DNA from: Bacteriovoracaceae bacterium
GTDB lineage: Bacteria; Bdellovibrionota; UBA1018
Reading direction: 5' to 3'
NCBI GenBank assembly: GCA_947500275.1
Contig: CANMSW010000006.1
Location: 1 to 22,213, forward strand
DNA: 22,213 nucleotides
Shown here: piece after piece, positions 6,983 to 14,308 of the stretch
Position numbering within the stretch: the first letter of the stretch is position 1
Layout of the letters: the number at the start of each line of letters is the position of its first letter
Position numbers and translations under genes: made by a program
The notes under the pieces: model-generated
The model's database searches: none
Told to the model about the DNA's origin: nothing
Seen by the model: the letters and a program-made list of their open reading frames with translations, nothing else

Positions 6983-8134
6983 TCAGAACATGAATTTTTT
7001 ATTCGCAATGTTCGTCAAAATCGCGACACCGGCCGTCGCGGTAATCAACGCCGATCCCCCGTAGCTCATGAACGGTAAAGGAACGCCGACAATGGGAAGA
7101 AGGCCCATCACCATCCCCATATTCACGAAGACGTGCCAGAAGAAGATCGTCGTGATTCCCAGCGAAAGGAGTAAGCCGAACTTATCGTTCGACTGATAGG
7201 AGATCGAAAGCGCGTTGGAGAGGAAGACGAGGTACAGAATCAAGAGAATCACGCAGCCCACAAAGCCATGCTCCTCGCTGAACACCGAGAAAATGAAGTC
7301 CGTGTGGTGCTCCGGGAGAAAGTTGAGCTGGCTTTGAGTTCCTTGCTTGTATCCTTTCCCCACAATCTGGCCGCTCCCAACTGCGATCATCGACTGAATC
7401 GAGTTGTATCCGGAGCCTTTAGGGTCCGAGAGGGGATCGATAAAGGAAACGATCCGTTGGCGCTGGTAGGGTTTAAGGCCGTACTTGTACATGATCGGCA
7501 TCGCTGTGGCGGCGATCAGTCCAAGAATCAGAAGGGTTTGGGGCCGAATCTTAATGAACATCATCATGCTCCCATAAGTGAGCAGAATGATCATCGCTGT
7601 CCCTAGGTCGGGCTGCATCATAATGAGAAGCGCTGGAACCGCTACAAGCATCGAAGGAAGGATCAGGTCCTTTAATCCATATCCGCCGACGGTTCGGTCC
7701 GTTTCGAAATACTTCGCCAAGCAAATCACCATGGAAATCTTCATGAATTCTGATGGCTGAATCCGGAAGCCGCCAAAGCCGATCCAGCGCCTCGCTCCAA
7801 GGCTCGACTTTCCGAGGACCAATACAGCGACCAAGAGTAATATATTCGCGAAGTAAACGAAGTACGCAACCCGCGAGAGAATGGAATAGTGAAGTAGGAG
7901 TGAGAGTGCTGTGATGGAAAGCCCAATCGTGAACCAGATGATTTGGGAACGATAGAGCCCGAGAGATTTGTCGTCGACGGTCGTGGCGCTATGTAGGTTC
8001 CAAATCCCAACGCCGAAGATCATGAGCTCCAGAATGATGAGGGTCCAATTAAAGCGTTTCAGCTCTTCCTCGTACATTCCAACGCGGGAATTGGATTCAA
8101 AGAGCGGGGTTTGAGATTCCATCGATGAATGCAT
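6983..8134 (-). CDS. rodA: Peptidoglycan glycosyltransferase RodA (SEDS family)
   Basis: RodA polymerises lipid II into glycan strands for side-wall growth, working with the transpeptidase PBP2 in the inner membrane. The 383 residues (E. coli 370) are almost all membrane segments, about ten. SEDS landmarks are visible: SSLGARRWIGFGGFRIQPSEF in the middle, QSQLNFLPEHHTDFIFSVFSEEHGF in the large periplasmic loop (which holds the essential Asp region), and PLPFMSYGGSALI near the end. The first ATG (8134) is 3 bp after the mrdA stop. A second ATG at residue 5 is also possible; AAGAGG lies about 11 bp before the first one. The context mreC-mreD-mrdA-rodA makes this RodA and not FtsW. Confidence 0.95.
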   Translation of the reverse strand: MHSSMESQTPLFESNSRVGMYEEELKRFNWTLIILELMIFGVGIWNLHSATTVDDKSLGLYRSQIIWFTIGLSITALSLLLHYSILSRVAYFVYFANILLLVAVLVLGKSSLGARRWIGFGGFRIQPSEFMKISMVICLAKYFETDRTVGGYGLKDLILPSMLVAVPALLIMMQPDLGTAMIILLTYGSMMMFIKIRPQTLLILGLIAATAMPIMYKYGLKPYQRQRIVSFIDPLSDPKGSGYNSIQSMIAVGSGQIVGKGYKQGTQSQLNFLPEHHTDFIFSVFSEEHGFVGCVILLILYLVFLSNALSISYQSNDKFGLLLSLGITTIFFWHVFVNMGMVMGLLPIVGVPLPFMSYGGSALITATAGVAILTNIANKKFMF

Positions 8135-8137
8135 GGC

Positions 8138-10219
8138 TCAGTGGTCCTCTTGTTTTCTAGTATCTGCCGGCTCGTTTGAGTTTTTTGGGGGAGCGGTCCC
8201 GTCGGTGACTTCAGCTGGACCGACGACGGGGAGTTCATCCCCGTAGGTATCAAGATTGATTTCTTCCGGAGACTCGGCCAATGACGTGGGCGCGCCATTC
8301 TGAGCCTTAAGGCGAGCAGCGATCGCTTTTTCACCATAGATATCGGGGAAGTACTTTTCGAGGTATTTCTTCACGACGGCTCGAGCAATTGGGGCAGCAC
8401 CCCGGGATCCGGAGCAAGCATGTTCGGCGATCACGGCAATTGCGATCACTGGGTTTTTTGCAGGCGCGAAGCCCGCGAATACACCGTGGTGGCGGTCGCG
8501 AAACTTCATCCCGTCGCACTTCTGATAGATTTTATCTTCAGCAATGCGGATCACTTGGACGGTTCCTGTTTTACCGACGAAGTCCATTCCCGGAAGTCGC
8601 TGCGATGCTGCCGTACCCCCGGGAGCATTCACGACTCCCCACAATCCCTGCATAATTAGGTCGCGCGTTTTTGGGGAAAGGTCCGCCCGGTCGGCAACCT
8701 CTCCTGAAATCTCTTGCTCTACTTGCCCGTCAGTCGATTCGATCGAGCGCAGCATGTGGGGCTGATAGAGGGTACCGCCGTTTCCGATTGAAGCGTACAG
8801 ATTGGCCAGCTGAAGCGCTGTGACCAGGACATAGCTTTGTCCGATCGCTACTGAGAGGGTTTCACCCGCATTCCAAGGCTGTTTGAAACGTTTGAGTTTC
8901 CATTCTTCGGTGGGGATCAACCCGGGCACTTCGCGGGCCAAGTTGACGCCTGTGCGACGGCCCAACCCCATATGGGTTGCCCACTTGGCAATATCATTCA
9001 CGCTTTTGAGTCGCTGGGCGACTCGGTAAAAGAAGATATCGCAAGACTGAGTCAGTGCGCTGACCACGTTGACGTCCCCGTGCCCTTTTTTGTTATGGCA
9101 GTGGTAGGAGCGGTTACCCATGGCGATTTTTCCGGAACAGTGGACCCGGGTGTTCTCATCGATCACCCCTTCCTCGAGTCCTGCGATCGCAGTGACGACT
9201 TTAAAAGTCGAGCCGGGCGGGTAGTGATCCTGAATCGTTTTGTCGCCGAGTGGCTTGCTTTCGTTCGAGAGGAGTTTCCCCCAGAGTTCGGCTGGGATCC
9301 CGCGTGAGAACGCAGTGGGGTCAAAGGAGGGGCGCGAGACCATGGCTAAAATTTCACCATTCCGAGGATCGATGGCGACCAGAGACCCCACTTTTTCGCC
9401 GAACGCTTCGACCGCTGCTTGTTGCAGGTCTTGGTCGATGGACAGGACGATATTCTTTCCTGGCACCGGCGTTTTCTCGGGAAGGCCATCCAGCATCCGA
9501 CCAGCCCGCTTATCGAGTTTGGTCCTTCCTAATGCATCGACTTCGACGAGTTTCTCTCCGTCGGCGCCGCGGAGTGTGTTTTCCATCCGCTGTTCAAGAC
9601 CAAATTTGCCGACGCTATCGCCGAGTTTGTACTGGTTCTGCCCAGTCTTGTTGAGGAGCGGCAGCTCTACTGAATTGACTTCACCAATATACCCCAAGAG
9701 GTGAGCGCCAATATCACCGTAAATGTTCGTGCGCTTGATTTCTTCGGCGATTTGCACCCCGGGCATCGCGATTTTCCAGGATTCGATCACGGCCACTTCG
9801 TCGCGAGTTAAGTCCGTTTTGACTTTGACGGGAATGAAGCTGGGTTGGCCTCGCGCCTTTTCAAGGGTCCGTCGAAGATCGGACTCAGGCATTTTCAGAA
9901 GCTCTGAAATCATGCGGATCACGGAATCCGTTCGTTTAGATTCTCGCAGGTATTGGGGAATGACCTCGAGATCGAAAGCCGGATGATTATCGATCAAGAG
10001 CTTCCGGTTTCGGTCGAAAATCATGCCCCGAGGCGAAGCAATTTTAACGCGCTTGATCCGGTTTTCTTCTGAAAACTGTCGCATGCGATCGCCGCGAAGG
10101 ACCTGGAGGTCCACTAATCGAACGAGCAGAATCCCCAAGCCAATAAAGAGGGCGGCATAGAGAAACTTGAACCGGTCTTGAAACTCTCTGAGCTGTTCTT
10201 CTTGTCCGAGAAAAGCCAT
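8138..10219 (-). CDS. mrdA: Penicillin-binding protein 2, peptidoglycan D,D-transpeptidase
   Basis: Class B penicillin-binding protein that cross-links new peptidoglycan during elongation. It has 693 residues (E. coli about 633), with a cytoplasmic start, one membrane anchor (about 17-38) and a pedestal domain containing the conserved RGMIFDRN (64-71). The transpeptidase domain has the three active-site motifs: S337-T-F-K340 (nucleophile), S392-C-D394, and K550-T-G-T553. The interior motifs YPPGSTFK and IGQSYVLVTALQLA are typical of PBP2. The extra C-terminal tail, from about 625, is Pro/Glu/Asp-rich, low complexity and probably disordered. The gene starts 3 bp after mreD and ends 3 bp before rodA, so the block is tightly coupled. 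Confidence 0.96.
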   Translation of the reverse strand: MAFLGQEEQLREFQDRFKFLYAALFIGLGILLVRLVDLQVLRGDRMRQFSEENRIKRVKIASPRGMIFDRNRKLLIDNHPAFDLEVIPQYLRESKRTDSVIRMISELLKMPESDLRRTLEKARGQPSFIPVKVKTDLTRDEVAVIESWKIAMPGVQIAEEIKRTNIYGDIGAHLLGYIGEVNSVELPLLNKTGQNQYKLGDSVGKFGLEQRMENTLRGADGEKLVEVDALGRTKLDKRAGRMLDGLPEKTPVPGKNIVLSIDQDLQQAAVEAFGEKVGSLVAIDPRNGEILAMVSRPSFDPTAFSRGIPAELWGKLLSNESKPLGDKTIQDHYPPGSTFKVVTAIAGLEEGVIDENTRVHCSGKIAMGNRSYHCHNKKGHGDVNVVSALTQSCDIFFYRVAQRLKSVNDIAKWATHMGLGRRTGVNLAREVPGLIPTEEWKLKRFKQPWNAGETLSVAIGQSYVLVTALQLANLYASIGNGGTLYQPHMLRSIESTDGQVEQEISGEVADRADLSPKTRDLIMQGLWGVVNAPGGTAASQRLPGMDFVGKTGTVQVIRIAEDKIYQKCDGMKFRDRHHGVFAGFAPAKNPVIAIAVIAEHACSGSRGAAPIARAVVKKYLEKYFPDIYGEKAIAARLKAQNGAPTSLAESPEEINLDTYGDELPVVGPAEVTDGTAPPKNSNEPADTRKQEDH

Positions 10220-10222
10220 GAT

Positions 10223-10798
10223 TCAGCTCCAATCCTCATCGTCATCCGAAAGGAGTAAATCTCCTTCGATCGCTTGCCTAATGCGATCACTTTTCCATGT
10301 TTTCGTATCGAAGCGATCGAGCCATGGGAAGGCGAACCATGCAAGGGTGCAAGTCACCAGGGTGTTTGGGATCAAAAAAGTCAGCGTATGACGCCACTGG
10401 TGATCGCTGAGATCAAGCAAGTAGAGTGCAGATAAGAAGGCTGCTTTCCAGAGAACGGAACCGAGGCCGGTTAAGAGGATCCAAGAGCGTCTTCCTTTGA
10501 GAACAAAAAGGCGAAGACAGGCCAGGGTCAGCAAGAATGTGATGACATAGCAGAGCATCAGAATTCCCTGCGGGGCCGAGCTGTGCACCTCGGCTATTTC
10601 TCCGAAGATGAGGGTCAAGATGCTGCCTTCAATCAGATCGCGCTTTAAGCCACACCAAACCACCGCGACAATGACCAAGTCGGGTTGAAAGAGTGAGGCC
10701 GGCCAACTCTTAAATAACGAGGCCTGCAGTGCGACTGCCACCATCACGATGAGGACGAACAAGGGACCGTTGAGGGCTCTCAGTAAAAGTCGGTTCAT
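10223..10798 (-). CDS. mreD: Rod shape-determining membrane protein MreD
   Basis: MreD is a small polytopic inner-membrane protein of the elongasome that binds MreC and modulates PBP2-RodA. The 191-residue product has about five hydrophobic segments, for example LFVLIVMVAVALQASLF near the start and ILMLCYVITFLLTLACLRLF in the middle. It has the short FQPDLVIVAVVWCGL motif typical of MreD after the first membrane span. Its C-terminus is an acidic cytoplasmic tail. Sequence conservation in this family is low; position between mreC and mrdA is the strongest evidence. Its ATG overlaps the end of mreC by 4 bp, indicating translational coupling. Confidence 0.9.
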   Translation of the reverse strand: MNRLLLRALNGPLFVLIVMVAVALQASLFKSWPASLFQPDLVIVAVVWCGLKRDLIEGSILTLIFGEIAEVHSSAPQGILMLCYVITFLLTLACLRLFVLKGRRSWILLTGLGSVLWKAAFLSALYLLDLSDHQWRHTLTFLIPNTLVTCTLAWFAFPWLDRFDTKTWKSDRIRQAIEGDLLLSDDDEDWS

Positions 10799-11757
10799 CT
10801 GTTTTTCGGAGTGCTCGAAGAGGGCGATGCAGTTGGAGACGCGTTTGGAGACGGGATAGCAGAAGCGGAAGGAGCAGGGGATGATCCCTCCTCGGCTGTG
10901 GGTTCTTCCACTTCTTGATCGAAGTCAGCAGTGGGGCCCAAACCGGCCGATGTAATGACCATGACTTCTTCTAAGCGAGAGAAATCAACACTCGGCCGAA
11001 CTTCGACCTCCTGAGAGATGCCATAAGCTTTTCGATTCGCCTTGGAGACGGTTCCAACGGGGATTCCTTTCGGAAAAATCCCGCCCAGACCACTGGTGAT
11101 CAGGAGGTCGCCTGGCTCGATGTCATCCGTTCGAATGACGAACTTGAGCTGGCAAACTTCATCCGTCATGCCTTCGACAATCCCGCGGGCCCTTGAGCGC
11201 TCGACGATGGAGTCGACGGCAGACAGAAGATCGAGCATGGTGACGACATCTGCTGTTGTCTTGGTGGTCCGGAGAACTCGACCGACAATCCCTTCGTCGG
11301 TGATGACCGCCATGTTTCTGTGGATTCCGGAGCTTTCACCTCGGTTGATGCGGATTGCTCGAAACTCAGTGCTGACATCTTTTGCGATCACTCGCGCAAT
11401 CACGCTCTGGAGTTGGTGGGTGCTCGTGAAGTCAAGGAGCTTGCGGAGCCTTACGTTCTCTTGCTGCATCTCCCGGAGGGATGCGATTTTCCCTAAAAGA
11501 CGCCTGTTTTCTTCAATCATAGTCTGGTGCTCTTTTCGAGTGTTCCAGAGGTAGATGTAGTTCTCGATTCCAGAAGAAGCCTTATTCAATCCCCAACTGA
11601 TCAGGGTCTGAATCGGAGTCGTGATGAACAGGATGGCGCGGTCGTGGAAGCGGTATTCGCGCGGCGCCCTCGTCGCAGTGTCAATGGCGACCACCGGAAT
11701 CAACAGCAGGAAGAGGAGTGTAATGGAGAATCGATATTCACGGAGGTATCTGAACAT
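10795..11757 (-). CDS. mreC: Rod shape-determining protein MreC
   Basis: A periplasmic scaffold anchored in the inner membrane that activates PBP2-RodA. The 320 residues comprise a short cytoplasmic start, one membrane span (about 10-26) and a coiled coil at about 72-112 (dimerisation). The double beta-barrel MreC core spans about 117-272, with conserved features such as RVIAKD, INRGESSGI, GIVGRV and LLITSGLGGIFPKGIPVG. The final 40 residues are Glu- then Pro/Ser/Ala-rich and look disordered, an extension beyond the usual core. The first gene of the elongasome block is preceded by a candidate promoter and a long leader. mreB, which often comes directly before mreC, is not here; the upstream neighbour is divergent. 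Confidence 0.95.
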   Translation of the reverse strand: MFRYLREYRFSITLLFLLLIPVVAIDTATRAPREYRFHDRAILFITTPIQTLISWGLNKASSGIENYIYLWNTRKEHQTMIEENRRLLGKIASLREMQQENVRLRKLLDFTSTHQLQSVIARVIAKDVSTEFRAIRINRGESSGIHRNMAVITDEGIVGRVLRTTKTTADVVTMLDLLSAVDSIVERSRARGIVEGMTDEVCQLKFVIRTDDIEPGDLLITSGLGGIFPKGIPVGTVSKANRKAYGISQEVEVRPSVDFSRLEEVMVITSAGLGPTADFDQEVEEPTAEEGSSPAPSASAIPSPNASPTASPSSSTPKNR

Positions 11758-11805
11758 TTTGTTTCCAGATCTTTTCTCAGGGCATTCCCGGATGCATTCT
11801 GCAGT

Positions 11806-11838
11806 TCACAGTGAGGTTCCAGTGAACCCTCAGTGTGA
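11806..11838 (-). other. Stem-loop in the probable mreC leader
   Basis: On the minus strand, TCACA/TGTGA, TGAGG/CCTCA and TTC/GAA pair around a 4-nt loop, giving about 13 pairs with one mismatch and one bulged G. No T-run follows, so it is not an obvious terminator. It lies about 50 bases before the mreC start codon. Confidence 0.45.
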
Positions 11839-11849
11839 GCCATATTTCA

Positions 11850-11866
11850 AGCGGCTTCCTGCCGCT
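11850..11866. other. Short stem-loop in the mreC leader
   Basis: AGCGGC (11850-11855) and GCCGCT (11861-11866) are exact reverse complements with a 5-nt loop. The stem is GC-rich and sits between the candidate mreC promoter and the larger stem-loop at 11806-11838. Its role is unknown. Confidence 0.4.
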
Positions 11867-11932
11867 CGTTCCTGTTCCATCAGTTCAATCGTCCCCAGAA
11901 TCCATGGGGCACAGCCGCTTTCGGAGGAGACC

Positions 11933-11961
11933 ATGATCCTCACTTTCCCTCAGGCGCTCAA
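11933..11961 (-). promoter_or_regulatory. Candidate sigma70 promoter for the mreC operon
   Basis: On the minus strand, TTGAGC (11961-11956, 4 or 5 of 6 to the -35 consensus) and GATCAT (11938-11933, 4 of 6 to the -10) are separated by exactly 17 bp. Transcription would start near 11926, giving mreC a leader of about 170 nt that contains two stem-loops. This is a single-sequence match only. Confidence 0.35.
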
Positions 11962-12064
11962 AAATCAGCGAAAAATCCGAGAAAAAACTAAAATAAATTT
12001 GACGATCTTGGAGTCCCGACCGATCGTACTGGGGTCACGAAAGGAAATCAAATGTTCAGCTTGA
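11933..12064 (+). CDS. Possible small leader ORF (43 aa) before the PpiD-like gene
   Basis: An ATG at 11933 has GGAGGA at 11923-11928, 4 bp upstream, the best ribosome binding site in the intergenic region. It opens a 43-codon basic ORF that runs through the intergenic space. It overlaps the first 13 bp of the PpiD-like gene in another frame, with stop at 12064. That arrangement would suit translational coupling. No family is recognisable. It overlaps the candidate mreC promoter, and a plus-strand promoter ahead of it is not evident, so it could be chance. Confidence 0.25.
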   Translation: MILTFPQALKNQRKIREKTKINLTILESRPIVLGSRKEIKCSA

Positions 12065-13308
12065 TTCGCAAAACCTTCGGCCCCGCCTTTGTCGGACTCA
12101 TTATTGGCTTCATCGCATTTGTCTTCATCTTCTATGGGATTTTCAATCCGAAGGCGACGCGCGGTCTCCATGAAGGAGCCGTAGCTGGGCTTGTGAATGG
12201 AGAAAAGATCTCCCTTTCGGAATTCAATCGAGCCTACGAACAACGGCTTGAAATGTTTAAGTCGTTCGGTGGCGGTAAGTTGACCGAGCAGCAGCTCAAA
12301 ATGTTCCGCGTTCGTGAATCGACTTTCGACTCTCTGGTTGAGAGAAAATTACTCGTTCAGCAAAGTCGCGCGCTCGGACTCGAGGTCGGGGACGAACAGG
12401 TTCGCTCGTCGATTCGCGAAATGGCGGTTTTTCGAAATGCGGGGGGGTTCGATCCCCTGCGGTATGAACAGATTCTTCGTGCGAACCGTTACACACCGTC
12501 CACCTTTGAGCAGATGATGCGGGACGATCTTTCGGTTCAAGCGCTTCAAGCGAGTTTCCGTGAAAAAGTTCGTGTTTCCGAAGGCGAGTTGAAGGACGAG
12601 TTCCTCCGGACGGCCGAGAAACGCGAGATCAAATATGTTCTCCTGACGACGGACATGGGGCGAAAGCTCATGAAGATTTCTTCAGAGGAGATCGAGAAGT
12701 TCTTGGCGGATGAAAAGAACGTGAATCTCTTGAAGAGCCAATTCGATCGCCGAAAAGAGAGTGACCTCAAGGGCAAAGAGTTCGAGGCTGTGAAGAAAAC
12801 ATTGGCTGAGGAGCAGATCTCTCGTTCGAAGGTTTCTGAAATTCGGGCCCAGAACGAGAAGCTCGGAGATGAACTTTTAGGCTTACTGGGTCGGGACAAA
12901 GGTTCTGACGACCGGTTAAACGCCAAGTTAAAAGAGATGGGTGGGACCGTGAAAACAACAGGGCTTCTCCCTCGCTCTCAAGGTTTTATCCAAGGGATCG
13001 GCGAGTCGAAAGAGCTGCTGGCGGATGCTTTCAGTGCGGCGGGAACCCTTGACCTCACCCAGGCGGGTAAAGCGAAGCGCTACTCCACTCCTGCAGGAGT
13101 ATTGGTTGCGGCAGTCGTGGCCGCAGAATCTGCAGACGAGTCGAAACTTCCGAGTGAGCGGGCGCGCTTGATGAGCGAATTGTTCCAGCAAAAACAGCGG
13201 AACTTGTTCTCGACTTGGATGAAGTCGATTAAGGACAAAGCGTCGATCGAATCGAATGCCTCGGTTGTGAATCCTGGCGAAGAGGCGGAAGCAAAAGCTT
13301 CTGGTTAA
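12052..13308 (+). CDS. PpiD/SurA-like inner-membrane periplasmic chaperone lacking a clear PPIase domain
   Basis: The 418-residue protein has one N-terminal membrane span (11-31) after a short basic start, then a helical SurA_N/PpiD-type chaperone domain at about 45-185. Landmarks are VNGEKISLSEFNRAYEQ, FDSLVERKLLVQQSRALGLEV and FDPLRYEQILRANRYTP. This start is what PpiD proteins have, anchoring a chaperone that helps proteins leaving the Sec translocon. E. coli PpiD is about 620 aa. Here the region where a parvulin domain would begin reads EIKYVLL instead of the HILI-type motif, and about 60 Lys/Glu-rich helical residues follow, so a catalytic PPIase is probably absent. The C-terminal part (about 285-385) keeps the late PpiD-like pattern (LADAFSAAGTLDL, PAGVLVAAVVAAE). 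AAGGA lies 7 bp before the ATG. It is divergent from mreC and followed by a strong terminator. Confidence 0.85.
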   Translation: MFSLIRKTFGPAFVGLIIGFIAFVFIFYGIFNPKATRGLHEGAVAGLVNGEKISLSEFNRAYEQRLEMFKSFGGGKLTEQQLKMFRVRESTFDSLVERKLLVQQSRALGLEVGDEQVRSSIREMAVFRNAGGFDPLRYEQILRANRYTPSTFEQMMRDDLSVQALQASFREKVRVSEGELKDEFLRTAEKREIKYVLLTTDMGRKLMKISSEEIEKFLADEKNVNLLKSQFDRRKESDLKGKEFEAVKKTLAEEQISRSKVSEIRAQNEKLGDELLGLLGRDKGSDDRLNAKLKEMGGTVKTTGLLPRSQGFIQGIGESKELLADAFSAAGTLDLTQAGKAKRYSTPAGVLVAAVVAAESADESKLPSERARLMSELFQQKQRNLFSTWMKSIKDKASIESNASVVNPGEEAEAKASG

Positions 13309-13336
13309 AGTTCGATTTGAAAAAAAAGAACACCGG

Positions 13337-13366
13337 AGGGCTCGCTGCAAAGCGGGCCCTTTTTTT
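13337..13366 (+). terminator. Strong, probably bidirectional terminator
   Basis: AGGGCTCGCT (13337-13346) pairs with AGCGGGCCCT (13351-13360), with one G-T wobble and a GCAA loop, followed by seven T (13360-13366). On the minus strand the same hairpin is followed at a distance of about 8 nt by a T-rich run (complement of 13319-13329). It can therefore also serve the convergent hydrolase gene, whose stop codon lies inside its tail. Confidence 0.9.
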
Positions 13367-14282
13367 ATTCTGAGCGTGAGGTGAGACCGATGAATGACCG
13401 CACGCGTTCGACGAAGGCGATTCTTTTCTCGAACGGCAGGCCGTGGCCGGTCCCTAAGAAGGTTTCGAAGTGGATGCCTGCAAAAGCGGAAAAGCGGGCT
13501 CTCTCTTTTTCGTACTCTTCGGCGCTCCACACTTCGCTGGTTTCTCCGCGAAGCGCGAGAATAGGAACCCCATGCTTCAGGATCTCGGGGATCCAGTCGC
13601 GGATGGAGGAATTTTGAGCCTCTTGCAAGGTTTTCAGGAGTGCAGAGCGATCGAAGGGAAAAGTGATCGCGCTTGAGGGGGGCGTGGTTCCAGCGAGAGG
13701 TGCAGCTGGCACCGAGACCGCCATCAGGTACTGGGCAATCGCCGGATCTGGGCAATTTTGGGCGAAATACTCCCGGGCTAATGCGCGTGACGCGAATTCC
13801 ATCGGCATGTTCTTTAGAAAGTCAGCAAGGGGTTGCCCGAGGCCCCCGCCGGCTGGCCCTGCGAGGCCTAGGTCCACGAGGATGAGTCCCCGAACCCTTT
13901 CAGGAGCGAGATGGGCGACTGCGCACGCCGTTCTGACCCCCATGGAGTGCCCGACGATCCACGTTGGTGCGAAATGGAGCTTTTCGATGAGGGCGATCAC
14001 GTCCCGGGCATAGTCCTCCGGGCCGAAGCCTGGCTCGACTTGGGGGACGGAGCGACTCCCGCCATGCCCGCGTTGGTCCGGGGCAAGAACCTGGATCTCG
14101 TCTTCGAATTGGGCTGCAATGGGGCGCCAAAGTGCACCAGTGCCTCCCATTCCGTGGAGAAGGAGCAGTCGGATCTCGGTTTTCGAGTTGTTCTCGTGAT
14201 TTTCTCGAAAATTCTGAGGTCCCCAGAGGCGATAAGCGAGTTCCATATTGACTCCCATGATTCTCCCATTAGTGTCGGGCAC
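13365..14282 (-). CDS. Alpha/beta-fold hydrolase
   Basis: A soluble alpha/beta hydrolase of the esterase/haloperoxidase-like group; the substrate cannot be told. Visible motifs are LLLLHGMGGTG (oxyanion region, about 39-49), DQRGHGGS (about 69-76) and the nucleophile elbow GHSMG. The catalytic Ser is in VGHSMGVRTA, followed by LILVDLG. A late loop ILALRGETSE would carry the acid, and TGHGLPFEKR carries the His near residue 282. A short cap lies between about 140 and 215. The longest frame starts at GTG 14282, but ATG codons at 14258 and 14246 each have GGGAG upstream (4 and 5 bp), so the real start is probably one of these. That would also leave more room for divergent transcription with the regulator starting at 14309. 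No signal peptide, so cytoplasmic. Confidence 0.9.
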   Translation of the reverse strand: MPDTNGRIMGVNMELAYRLWGPQNFRENHENNSKTEIRLLLLHGMGGTGALWRPIAAQFEDEIQVLAPDQRGHGGSRSVPQVEPGFGPEDYARDVIALIEKLHFAPTWIVGHSMGVRTACAVAHLAPERVRGLILVDLGLAGPAGGGLGQPLADFLKNMPMEFASRALAREYFAQNCPDPAIAQYLMAVSVPAAPLAGTTPPSSAITFPFDRSALLKTLQEAQNSSIRDWIPEILKHGVPILALRGETSEVWSAEEYEKERARFSAFAGIHFETFLGTGHGLPFEKRIAFVERVRSFIGLTSRSE

Positions 14283-14308
14283 CTTCTTGGGAACTTCCCG
14301 GGGGTTGT

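Noticed and set aside
12928..13755. Long minus-strand ORF of 275 aa
   Set aside because: Arg/His/Ser-rich composition typical of an antisense frame. It spans the strong terminator at 13337-13366 and overlaps the PpiD-like and hydrolase genes, both well supported.
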